DNA from: Acidimicrobiaceae bacterium
GTDB lineage: Bacteria > Actinomycetota > Acidimicrobiia > Acidimicrobiales > RAAP-2
Reading direction: 5' to 3'
NCBI GenBank assembly: GCA_003157945.1
Contig: PMFY01000078.1
Span: 1-5,055 of the forward strand
Length of the DNA stretch: 5,055 nucleotides
The notes under the pieces are model-generated. The model was not told where the DNA came from and searched no databases. It saw only the letters and a list, made by a program, of their open reading frames with translations. Position numbers and translations under genes: made by a program. This document shows positions 1 through 5,055 of this stretch, one piece after another (within the stretch, counting starts at the first letter, position 1; each line of letters opens with the position of its first letter).

Positions 1-125
1 CTGTCCAGGGTCATGAGGAACTGGGCCGAGGCCAGGATCAGGAGGACCGGCGAGCGACCGCCGCGCCCCGCCGGGGTGGCGTCCGCCGGTCCGGCCCCGG
101 TCACCCCGCTCGCATCGGCCTCCAC
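1..125 (-). CDS. MFS transporter, N-terminal fragment (continues past the left edge)
   Basis: Reading the minus strand from a GTG at 125 gives 41 codons open to the edge. A Gly/Ala/Pro-rich cytoplasmic lead (about 24 residues ending GRGGRS) is followed by PVLLILASAQFLMTLD, the start of a first membrane helix. The FLMTLD stretch at the end of TM1 resembles the 'FL..LD.tivNvAlP' motif of drug:proton antiporters of the major facilitator superfamily (12- or 14-helix type), which export small molecules across the inner membrane. The start is uncertain. A second in-frame GTG at 104 has GGAGG 13 nt upstream, while the one at 125 has only a weak GGTGGGG about 17 nt upstream. The gene lies 72-93 nt downstream of the CoA-transferase on the same strand, so shared transcription is plausible. 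Substrate and subfamily cannot be told from this fragment. Confidence 0.7.
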   Translation of the reverse strand, partial: MEADASGVTGAGPADATPAGRGGRSPVLLILASAQFLMTLD

Positions 126-197
126 GACGGGCAAGCTAGCCGCCCCACCGACCCGCGCACGGGAGCCGGCAGGGGCGTGGAGCCGGGCGGGGTGGCG

Positions 198-1424
198 TCA
201 GGCGACCCCCGGGCCGGCGGCCTCGCGGAGCGCGTCGCGGGCGCGGGGGTCGGCGGTACGGTCGACGAGGAGCCGTGCCTGTTCGACGTTGCTCCTCCCG
301 AACACCTCGGCCGAGCCGTGCTCGGTCACGATCACCGAGTGCTGGAACGACGTCGCCGGTTCGAGCAGCCGGGGGACGATGGTCGACGTGTCGCTCCGGT
401 CGTGCCACGAGCGCAGGGCCACGACGGCGTGCCCGCCCGTCGAGTGCAGCGCGCCGGCCACGAAGTCGGGCTGGCCCCCGAAACCCGAGTAGACATCCGA
501 GCGCACGTAGGAGGCGTTGGCCTGGTCGAACAGGTCCACCTGGAGCGCGGTGTTGACCGACAGCATGCCCGGCTGGGCGGCGATCCGGCCCGGGTCGTTG
601 ATGACCTCGGTGCGCCGCATGATGAGGCGTGGGTTGTCGTCGGCCCATGCGTAGAGGTCCGGTGAGCCGAACAGGAACGAAGCGCTGACGGGACGGGCGG
701 GGTCGAGCGCTCCGGCGCGGTCGAGTTCGAGGAGTCCGTCGCTCACCATCTCCGACCACACCCCGAGACCCCGGCGTCCGCTCAGCGCCGCGGCTGTCGC
801 ATCGGGCAGCTGCCCGATGCCGAGCTGCACCGTCCCGCCGTCGGCCGCATACGCCGCCACCCGGTCACCGATCACCGCGCCGAGGGCGTCGGTGGCGCGG
901 GGCCCGGGGGAGGGGAGGGGCGCGTCGACCTCGATGGCCAGGTCCACCTGGTCCACGTCGAGCAGTGCGTCGCCCCCCGTGAACGGCATGCACGGATTCA
1001 TCTGGGCCACCACCAGCCCGCCGCGGGCGACGACCTGCTCCACGGCCGCCGGCAGGATGTTGACCTCGATCCCGAGGGAGACCCGGCCGTCCCGCGGCAG
1101 CGAGGTGTGGAGGAGCACGGCGTCGGGGGGCCGTGACGTCCCGAAGAGGCGGGGCACGAGGGAGAGCCGCATGGGCAGGTACTCCATGGCGGGGTCACCG
1201 CGGACACCGGGGCCGACGAAGGGGGTCTCGGTGAGGAAGCCGGCCCGGCGGGGCCACTCCCCCTGGATGTTGAGCGTGAAGGCCCGGACCCGGGGAAGCG
1301 AGGCGTCGAGGATCCGGAGGAGCACCAGGGGTGCGGCGAAATTGCCGGACACCACCACCCGTGGCTCGTCGCCGGGCAGGGCCGCCAACCGGTCCGCCAC
1401 GTCCGATTCCGTCCCCAGGCGCAC
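198..1424 (-). CDS. Acetyl-CoA hydrolase / CoA-transferase family protein (4-hydroxybutyrate CoA-transferase-like)
   Basis: A complete 408-residue cytoplasmic enzyme of the acetyl-CoA hydrolase/transferase family, which moves CoA between acyl groups through a glutamyl-CoA thioester or hydrolyses acyl-CoA. The N-terminal domain (about 1-165) contains VVVSGNFAAP (23-32), EYLPMRLSLVP (81-91), LGIEVNILPAAVE (117-129) and QMNPCMPFTGG (141-151). The C-terminal domain contains QLGIGQLPDA (200-209), VWSEMVSDG (222-230) with probable catalytic Glu225, MRRTEVINDP (269-278), the glycine loop SGFGGQPDF (313-321) and the closing VTEHGSAEVFGRS (366-378). The length is close to the roughly 410-440 usual for the family and all main motifs are intact, so it should be active. 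The start is GTG, preceded by an imperfect GGTAGG 8 nt upstream; an in-frame TAG at 1436-1434 rules out a longer protein. It diverges from the PstS-like gene and precedes the transporter. The true acyl substrate (acetate, butyrate, 4-hydroxybutyrate, propionate) cannot be read from sequence. Confidence 0.93.
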   Translation of the reverse strand: MRLGTESDVADRLAALPGDEPRVVVSGNFAAPLVLLRILDASLPRVRAFTLNIQGEWPRRAGFLTETPFVGPGVRGDPAMEYLPMRLSLVPRLFGTSRPPDAVLLHTSLPRDGRVSLGIEVNILPAAVEQVVARGGLVVAQMNPCMPFTGGDALLDVDQVDLAIEVDAPLPSPGPRATDALGAVIGDRVAAYAADGGTVQLGIGQLPDATAAALSGRRGLGVWSEMVSDGLLELDRAGALDPARPVSASFLFGSPDLYAWADDNPRLIMRRTEVINDPGRIAAQPGMLSVNTALQVDLFDQANASYVRSDVYSGFGGQPDFVAGALHSTGGHAVVALRSWHDRSDTSTIVPRLLEPATSFQHSVIVTEHGSAEVFGRSNVEQARLLVDRTADPRARDALREAAGPGVA

Positions 1425-1453
1425 GCGCAGAACCTACCGTGCGGGCTCCGGGG

Positions 1454-1464
1454 CGAAGGTGAAC
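1454..1464 (-). promoter_or_regulatory. PHO-box-like element (GTTCACCTTCG on the minus strand)
   Basis: The 11-mer matches 10 of 11 positions of the Streptomyces PhoP box unit as I recall it (G-G/T-T-C-A-Y-Y-Y-R-G/C-G). The adjacent upstream 11 nt (1475-1465, TGTCGCGCAAT) matches only about 6 positions, so this would be one good unit next to a poor one, whereas PhoP normally binds direct repeats. It lies 30 nt upstream of the CoA-transferase start and 86 nt upstream of the PstS-like start. Control of a PstS-like gene by phosphate would make sense, but the match could be chance. Confidence 0.3.
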
Positions 1465-1518
1465 ATTGCGCGACAACCATGGCATGCAGGCCGACGTGGC
1501 GCGAAACTGCGCCGGGAT

Positions 1519-1532
1519 CGGGGCCGGCCCCG
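1519..1532. repeat. 14-nt perfect palindrome just upstream of the RBS
   Basis: CGGGGCCGGCCCCG is self-complementary across all 14 bases and ends 2 nt before the GGAGGG ribosome binding site of the PstS-like gene. An alternative pairing, GCCGGG (1511-1516) with CCCGGC (1529-1534), uses the same bases and cannot form at the same time. It may be a protein-binding site or a leader hairpin. In DNA this rich in G and C, such palindromes also arise by chance. Confidence 0.35.
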
Positions 1533-1534
1533 GC

Positions 1535-1545
1535 GGAGGGAAGGA
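1535..1545 (+). promoter_or_regulatory. Ribosome binding site of the PstS-like gene
   Basis: GGAGGGAAGGA contains two overlapping purine-rich Shine-Dalgarno cores, ending 11 nt (GGAGG) and 5 nt (AAGGA) before the ATG at 1551. This decides the start: the in-frame ATG at 1479 has no such site and would bury the signal peptide inside the protein. Confidence 0.75.
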
Positions 1546-1550
1546 CCATC

Positions 1551-3686
1551 ATGCGATCAGCGGTACGGGGCCGCGTCATGCGGACGGTGGCGGTGACGGC
1601 CGCGTCAGTGGTTGCCCTGGGCCTGGCCACGGCCGTGCCCGCCGGGGCCACCGGCCGGGCGCCGGCCGTTCCCCCGGCGGCACCGGCCGGCGTCCGGGCG
1701 GTCGCCGGGTTGAAGGACGCGTCCGTCAGCTGGACGGCCGTCGCGGCCCCGACCGGGGAGATCGTCACCCGGTACACGGCGACGAGTTCCGTCGGTTCGA
1801 AGCGGGGCCGGCACTGCAGCGCCACCGCCCCCACCACCGGCTGCATCATCGACGGCCTGAAGGACGGCACCCACTACACCGTCGAGGTGCTGGCTGCCGT
1901 CGGGATGAAGAAGGGCCCCTACTCGGAGGCGGTGGCCGTCGACCCCGGGACGCCACTGGCTCCGGTCGACGTCGGGGCCACGATCGCCACCGGTCAGTCG
2001 TCGGTGTCCTTCGGGGAGGCGTACGACAACGGCTCACCCATCACCTCGTTCACGGCGACGGCGACCGACGTCACCGATGCCGCCCGGGGCGGTCAGTCGG
2101 CCAGCGGGGCGTCGAGTCCACTGGTCGTGACCGGATTGACCGACGGTGACACCTACACCTTCACGGTGACGGCCACCAATGCGAGGGGCACCGGCTCACC
2201 GTCGGCCGCCTCGGCGCCCGTCGTGCCGGTCCCGGTTCCCGGAACACCGACCGGCGTGTCGGCGGTGCCGGGGTACGGCGATGCGTCGGTGAGCTTCACG
2301 CCGCCCGTCGGCCCGGCCGAGTCCTTCACCGTGACGGCTGTCGATCTGTCCGATGCCGCAGCCGGGGGTGAGACCTCCTCCAGCGGGTTCATTCCGGTCG
2401 TGGTGACCGGACTGACCGGCGGGGACAGCTACACCTTCACGGTGACGGCGTCGAACGGCCCGATCGTCGGAGCGTCGTCGACCCCGTCCGCACCCGTCGT
2501 CCCGTCGACGCTGACCACGCTGAGCGTGGAGGGCTCGAGCTCCGCCGCTGTGGCCATCCAGCAGTGGGTCGGTCAGTTCGCGACGGTCGACCCCGGCGTG
2601 GCCATCGACTGGACGGTCAACTCCTCGGTCACCGGCCTCAACGCCTTCGGCCAGAACCAGGTCGACGTCGCCGCGTCGGACCTGCCCTACGGCGCCGAGC
2701 AGTCGACCTACGTTCCGACCCAGCCCTACCAGTACGTGCCCGATGCGGCGAGCGGGCTCGCCCTGGCGTTCCACCTGGACGGCAACGACGGACAGCCCAT
2801 CACCGACCTCGACCTCGACGCCTCGGTGATCGGCAAGATCTTCCTGGGCGAGATCACCTCGTGGGACGACCCCTCCATCGCCGCCCTGAACCCGCAGCTG
2901 GCCGGCGACCTGCCGGACACGAGGATCATCCCCGTCTACCGGGCTGACGCCGGCAGTGAGAACTACCTACTCAGCCAGTATCTACTCCAGGAAGACGGCG
3001 CCGACTTCACCGCCGCCCAGACCGCCTTCGAGTCGGGGAACCCGGGCCAGCCGACCGCATGGTGGCCCACGCCGGCGCCGACCGTCGAGCCCGGTCAGTC
3101 CGCCTATCCGGGGTGGTACGCCGACACCCCGGTGGGCGAGAGCGGCTCCGACAACGCCGTCAACCTGGTGTCGTCCCCGTCCTTCGACGGCGCCATCACC
3201 TACGTCGAGGTGCCGTATGCCTCCGAGCGTCAGCTCCCGGTGGCCGACGTGGAGAACGGCTCGGGCGCGTTCGTGCCGCCCACGTCGGCCGCGGTGTCCA
3301 CCGCACTCCGCTCGGCCACGACCAACAGTGACCTGTCCCAGGATCTGGCCGGAGTGTTCTCCAGCACGGCGACCGGTGCCTACCCGCTCTCGTCCTACAG
3401 CTACCTCGTCACCCCGTGCGCACCGTCCCTGGCCGCGGCCGGAGGTGCCACGTGTGACGGGCCGCGGACGGCCTCGCCACTGGCCACCGCCGAGGGACGC
3501 GCGCTGGGCGAGTTCATCGACTACCTCGCCTGCAACGGACAGTCGAGAATGGCCGTGCTCGGGTACGCCCCGCTGCCACCGAACCTGATCGCCGCGGACA
3601 TCCAGGCCGTCGGTCGGCTGAACGGCGCCACGCAGCCCCCGGCACCGACGCCGGCGAACTGTCCGGACCTCGACGCCGGCGGCTGA
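1551..3686 (+). CDS. Secreted protein with three FN3-like domains and a PstS-like substrate-binding domain
   Basis: 711 residues. A Sec signal peptide (basic MRSAVRGRVMR, hydrophobic 12-28) probably ends at the AGA/T site at 33/34. There is no lipobox cysteine and no C-terminal membrane helix, so the product is likely free or wall-associated. Three fibronectin type III-like domains follow at about 44-133 (with C89 and C98, perhaps a disulfide), 136-226 and 230-318. Residues about 321-695 resemble the phosphate-binding PstS family: VEGSSSAAVAIQQW (326-339), VAASDLPY (373-380), VIGKIFLGEITSWDDPSI (426-443), VYRADAGSENYL (462-473), YPLSSYSYLV (611-620) and MAVLGYAPLP (667-676). Later cysteines (623, 635, 661, 704) may form disulfides. 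The canonical R-S-D-G-S-G-T anion loop is R-A-D-A-G-S-E here, so phosphate may not be the ligand. No pstCAB genes are adjacent. FN3 domains suggest binding to surface polymers or partner proteins. The family call is firm; the ligand is unknown. Confidence 0.88.
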   Translation: MRSAVRGRVMRTVAVTAASVVALGLATAVPAGATGRAPAVPPAAPAGVRAVAGLKDASVSWTAVAAPTGEIVTRYTATSSVGSKRGRHCSATAPTTGCIIDGLKDGTHYTVEVLAAVGMKKGPYSEAVAVDPGTPLAPVDVGATIATGQSSVSFGEAYDNGSPITSFTATATDVTDAARGGQSASGASSPLVVTGLTDGDTYTFTVTATNARGTGSPSAASAPVVPVPVPGTPTGVSAVPGYGDASVSFTPPVGPAESFTVTAVDLSDAAAGGETSSSGFIPVVVTGLTGGDSYTFTVTASNGPIVGASSTPSAPVVPSTLTTLSVEGSSSAAVAIQQWVGQFATVDPGVAIDWTVNSSVTGLNAFGQNQVDVAASDLPYGAEQSTYVPTQPYQYVPDAASGLALAFHLDGNDGQPITDLDLDASVIGKIFLGEITSWDDPSIAALNPQLAGDLPDTRIIPVYRADAGSENYLLSQYLLQEDGADFTAAQTAFESGNPGQPTAWWPTPAPTVEPGQSAYPGWYADTPVGESGSDNAVNLVSSPSFDGAITYVEVPYASERQLPVADVENGSGAFVPPTSAAVSTALRSATTNSDLSQDLAGVFSSTATGAYPLSSYSYLVTPCAPSLAAAGGATCDGPRTASPLATAEGRALGEFIDYLACNGQSRMAVLGYAPLPPNLIAADIQAVGRLNGATQPPAPTPANCPDLDAGG
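2121..2456 (+). repeat. Internal FN3 domain duplication (repeat units 2121-2180 and 2397-2456)
   Basis: FN3 domains 2 and 3 end in near-identical strands: VVTGLTDGDTYTFTVTATN and VVTGLTGGDSYTFTVTASN. At DNA level 49 of 60 bases agree by hand count, and 2153-2173 is identical to 2429-2449 over 21 nt. The units lie exactly 276 nt (92 codons) apart. This indicates a tandem domain duplication, or conversion between the two copies. Domain 1 is more diverged. Confidence 0.7.
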
Positions 3687-3690
3687 CGGC

Positions 3691-3704
3691 GGGGTCCGGG
3701 CCCC
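3691..3704 (+). terminator. Possible GC hairpin after the PstS-like gene
   Basis: GGGGTCCGGGCCCC starts 4 nt after the stop codon. Its outer four G-C pairs can form a stem. It is followed by CTTGAC and not a T run, so intrinsic termination is only weakly supported. Confidence 0.25.
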
Positions 3705-3775
3705 CTTGACGTCGGGTGGCGCCGGACTGCCGGATGGGCATCACCCGGGCGCACCGGTCGACGTCGTGGTCGGGC

Positions 3776-3790
3776 CCGAGGACGCCTCGG
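3776..3790. terminator. Possible bidirectional hairpin between convergent genes
   Basis: CCGAGG-ACG-CCTCGG is a perfect 6-bp stem with a 3-nt loop. It sits between the stop of the PstS-like gene (3686) and the stop of the convergent minus-strand gene (3838). There is no T run on either side, as is common for actinobacterial terminators. Position is the main argument. Confidence 0.35.
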
Positions 3791-3837
3791 ATCGGTCGAG
3801 GGGTGGCGGATCTGGACCTGCCGGACGACGCCGACCG

Positions 3838-4242
3838 TCAGAGGTGCACCTTCGTGCCCCGGGCGAGCGCGATCCGGGTCACGTGCTCGGTTCCGCCGGA
3901 GTACGTGAAGTGCAGGCAGACGTACGCCGAGACCGGGTCACCGACGGCCGGGATTCCGGGACCGGACGTGCTGGCGGCGGCCACGGTGCTGGTCCAGTAC
4001 GCCTCCTCGGAGGTGCCCGTGCAGGGCCCGCGCGTCTCCAGGAGATCGATGGTCGACTGGCCGAGCGTCGTCGCGCCACTCCGGGCCCAGGTCAGGACGC
4101 CCACGCCGAAGTTGCCGCCCGGCTGGCTGGCGGACCCGTACCCCGGGCCCGCGCTCGGCGCACACTTCGAGATCGTGACCGTCTTGGACGCCGAACCGGA
4201 CAGCTTGGAGCACGTGACGCCACTCCCGCCCGCCGCGCCCAC
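3838..4242 (-). CDS. Conserved four-cysteine extracellular-type protein; 5' end uncertain, possibly truncated
   Basis: The minus-strand frame ending at TGA 3840-3838 reads as a real protein domain. From the GTG at 4242 it gives 134 residues: VTCSKLSGSASKTVTISKC (9-27), FGVGVLTWARSGATTLGQ (46-63), GPCTG (72-76), VGDPVSAYVCLHF (100-112) and a closing RIALARGTKVHL. Cysteines at 11, 27, 74 and 109 could form two disulfides. The pattern (CtKl.G..t.tvtiskC ... tWs.sG.TT ... GDpvs..vC ... GTkvhL) matches small secreted actinobacterial proteins of unknown function that I recall, which normally begin with a signal peptide. Here no hydrophobic leader exists in this frame or the other two minus frames upstream, and the GTG has no clear ribosome binding site. 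The frame stays open upstream to 4683, but there it only shadows the esterase gene. Either the gene is a remnant that lost its 5' end, or the start is wrong. The function is unknown. Confidence 0.65.
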   Translation of the reverse strand: MGAAGGSGVTCSKLSGSASKTVTISKCAPSAGPGYGSASQPGGNFGVGVLTWARSGATTLGQSTIDLLETRGPCTGTSEEAYWTSTVAAASTSGPGIPAVGDPVSAYVCLHFTYSGGTEHVTRIALARGTKVHL

Positions 4243-4329
4243 CGGGTCGGCGGCCCCGGCGGTGCTGTCAATCGCCTCCGGCCCGCAGTACGGGTGCCGT
4301 TCCGCCCACTCGGTCCCCCGGGGCGTCAG

Positions 4330-4346
4330 ACCGGGTGGTACCCGGT
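4330..4346. repeat. Perfect 7-3-7 inverted repeat, operator-like
   Basis: ACCGGGT-GGT-ACCCGGT has fully complementary 7-nt arms and a 3-nt spacer. It lies 86 nt upstream of the hydrolase ATG, a position that fits a dimeric regulator's operator or a leader hairpin. No regulator gene is in the window to pair it with. Confidence 0.4.
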
Positions 4347-4418
4347 GGGGGAGTCCCGGACGGCCGCCTGGCGACCGGGCCGACCGATCGGAGGAGGTCC
4401 GCCTGCGGGACGGTCCGT

Positions 4419-4424
4419 GGGAGG
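4419..4424 (+). promoter_or_regulatory. Ribosome binding site of the alpha/beta hydrolase
   Basis: GGGAGG lies 8 nt before the ATG at 4433, ideal spacing, and supports that start. Confidence 0.7.
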
Positions 4425-4432
4425 CTGACCGG

Positions 4433-5055
4433 ATGGCGGAACATGGTGGTCCCGGGGCGCGCCGGCTCAGTCGGCGGCGGCTGATCGGGTGGGGAGCCGC
4501 CGCCGTGGGCGCGGTGGTCGTGGCGGCCGCCTCCGGTGCCGAGCTGGTCGCGCCCGAGGCGGTGACGCTGCTCCAGACCCTCGATGCGCTGGACGGTGCG
4601 TGCTCGGTGAGCTCGCCGCCCCTCGTCCACCCGTCCCCCGGTGTGTCGGAGTCCGGTGCCTTCTTCTCCGAGGCCCGCAACACGCGGGTGGGCTACTCGA
4701 TCGCCTATCCGCCGGGGCACCCACGGGGGGATCCACTGCCCCTGATCGTGATGCTCCACGGGTTCGGAGGGAATCACACGGACGCACTGGCCGGCATGAC
4801 GCCGGCCCAGGCGGTGGCACTCCACGTGGACGGTGTTCCGTTGCCACCGATGGCGATGGTGACGGTCGACGGTGGCGGGGGCTACTGGAACCCCCATCCC
4901 GGGGACGACCCGATGGCCATGGTCATGGACGAGCTCCTCCCGCGGTGCCAGGAATCGGGACTGGGTGCACCTCCCCGGAAGATCGGCACGATGGGGATCT
5001 CGATGGGCGGCTACGGGGCGCTGCGCCTGGGCGCCAAGCTGGGCCCGGCCCGCAC
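4433..5055 (+). CDS. Tat-exported alpha/beta hydrolase (putative esterase), C-terminus beyond the right edge
   Basis: 207 codons open to the window end. The N-terminus has a twin-arginine signal: LSRRRLIGW (12-20) followed by the hydrophobic stretch GAAAVGAVVVAAASGA (21-36), so the enzyme is probably folded in the cytoplasm and exported by Tat. The catalytic domain starts near residue 70. It shows YSIAYPPGH (88-96), LPLIVMLHGFGGN (102-114) with the HGFGG oxyanion-hole loop, MAMVTVDGGGGYWN (140-153) and GTMGISMGGYGALRLG (185-200) with nucleophile Ser190 in GxSxG. The layout matches the esterase D / antigen-85 / S-formylglutathione hydrolase-like group of carboxylesterases. The expected Asp and His of the triad lie past the edge. 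The start is fixed by a GGGAGG RBS. Substrate is unknown; an extracytoplasmic ester is likely given the export signal. Confidence 0.88.
   Translation, partial: MAEHGGPGARRLSRRRLIGWGAAAVGAVVVAAASGAELVAPEAVTLLQTLDALDGACSVSSPPLVHPSPGVSESGAFFSEARNTRVGYSIAYPPGHPRGDPLPLIVMLHGFGGNHTDALAGMTPAQAVALHVDGVPLPPMAMVTVDGGGGYWNPHPGDDPMAMVMDELLPRCQESGLGAPPRKIGTMGISMGGYGALRLGAKLGPAR

Larger units (their letters stand above)
1425..1550. promoter_or_regulatory. Divergent intergenic/promoter region between CoA-transferase and PstS-like gene
   Basis: This 126-nt gap separates two divergent starts, so it must hold promoters for both unless transcription starts inside a gene. I could not identify a convincing -35/-10 pair on either strand. 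It does contain a GTTCACC heptamer on the minus strand, a small inverted repeat at 1498-1513 (GGCGC, 6-nt loop, GCGCC), and a 14-nt palindrome at 1519-1532. Confidence 0.5.
4243..4432. promoter_or_regulatory. Divergent intergenic region with inverted repeat
   Basis: These 190 nt separate the four-cysteine protein (minus) from the hydrolase (plus). No coding sequence is convincing here. The region holds a perfect inverted repeat (4330-4346), a CCCCCGGGG run at 4315-4323, a GGAGGAGG stretch near 4390-4397 that precedes no in-frame start, and the RBS of the hydrolase. Confidence 0.4.

Noticed and set aside
152..163. CCCG-CGCA-CGGG mini-hairpin between CoA-transferase and transporter as a terminator
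   Set aside because: It has only a 4-bp stem and no T run. Such stems are expected by chance at this GC content.
13..665. Plus-strand open frames across the transporter start and CoA-transferase
   Set aside because: These are antisense shadows of strong coding sequence. The products are Arg/Gly/Pro-rich with no recognisable motif.
1479..1550. N-terminal extension of the PstS-like protein to the ATG at 1479
   Set aside because: No ribosome binding site precedes it, the added 24 residues look random, and it would place the signal peptide internally. The ATG at 1551 has a strong RBS and directly begins the signal peptide.
2967..2984. Two rare CTA leucine codons within 18 nt of the PstS-like gene
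   Set aside because: It is a short local deviation in an otherwise normal high-GC gene. It is too small to indicate transfer or regulation.
4266..4271. TTGACA on the minus strand as a -35 box for the four-cysteine gene
   Set aside because: At 17 nt spacing the -10 position reads GACCCG, not TATAAT-like, and it lies too close to the start codon.
3706..4428. Long plus-strand open frame
   Set aside because: Its translation is low-complexity Gly/Arg/Ala/Pro typical of antisense reading in high-GC DNA, and it overlaps the convincing minus-strand domain.
4243..4683. Upstream extension of the four-cysteine protein to the start at 4683
   Set aside because: The extra 147 residues are Arg/Ser/Pro-rich and lie opposite the hydrolase gene and its promoter region. 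They show no domain or leader.

Overview
This is a very GC-rich window. Its gene content points to an actinomycete: a full-length actinobacterial-type acetyl-CoA hydrolase/transferase, a secreted fibronectin-III/PstS-like protein, a Tat-exported esterase-fold protein and a small cysteine-containing wall or secreted-type protein. A placement near Acidimicrobiia is possible, but it rests only on family resemblance from memory. I see no IS element, phage gene, CRISPR array, tRNA or rRNA.

Layout from left to right. (1) 1-125, minus strand: the first 41 codons of a major-facilitator transporter that runs off the left edge. (2) 198-1424, minus: a complete acetyl-CoA hydrolase/CoA-transferase with its catalytic Glu motif; the transporter lies 72 nt downstream on the same strand, so the two may be co-transcribed. 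(3) 1425-1550: a divergent intergenic region with a PHO-box-like heptamer (GTTCACC on the minus strand) and a GC-rich palindrome just before a strong ribosome binding site. (4) 1551-3686, plus: a 711-residue secreted protein made of a signal peptide, three FN3-like domains and a PstS-like substrate-binding domain. (5) 3687-3837: a convergent gap with two small GC hairpins. (6) 3838-4242, minus: a four-cysteine conserved extracellular-type domain with no visible signal peptide, whose 5' end is doubtful. (7) 4243-4432: a divergent gap with a perfect 7-3-7 inverted repeat. (8) 4433-5055, plus: a Tat signal peptide followed by an alpha/beta hydrolase (esterase D/antigen-85-like), cut by the right edge just after the nucleophile motif.

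The genes do not form one obvious pathway. The left half is a cytoplasmic acyl-CoA/carboxylate gene plus a transporter. The right half is a run of exported proteins. The PstS-like protein is not next to any pstC/pstA/pstB gene, carries no lipobox, and has an altered anion-binding loop, so a role as an ordinary phosphate ABC-transporter receptor is doubtful. No clearly new multi-gene system is visible. The points most worth a second look are the altered PstS loop with the PHO-like site upstream, and the missing export signal of the four-cysteine protein.
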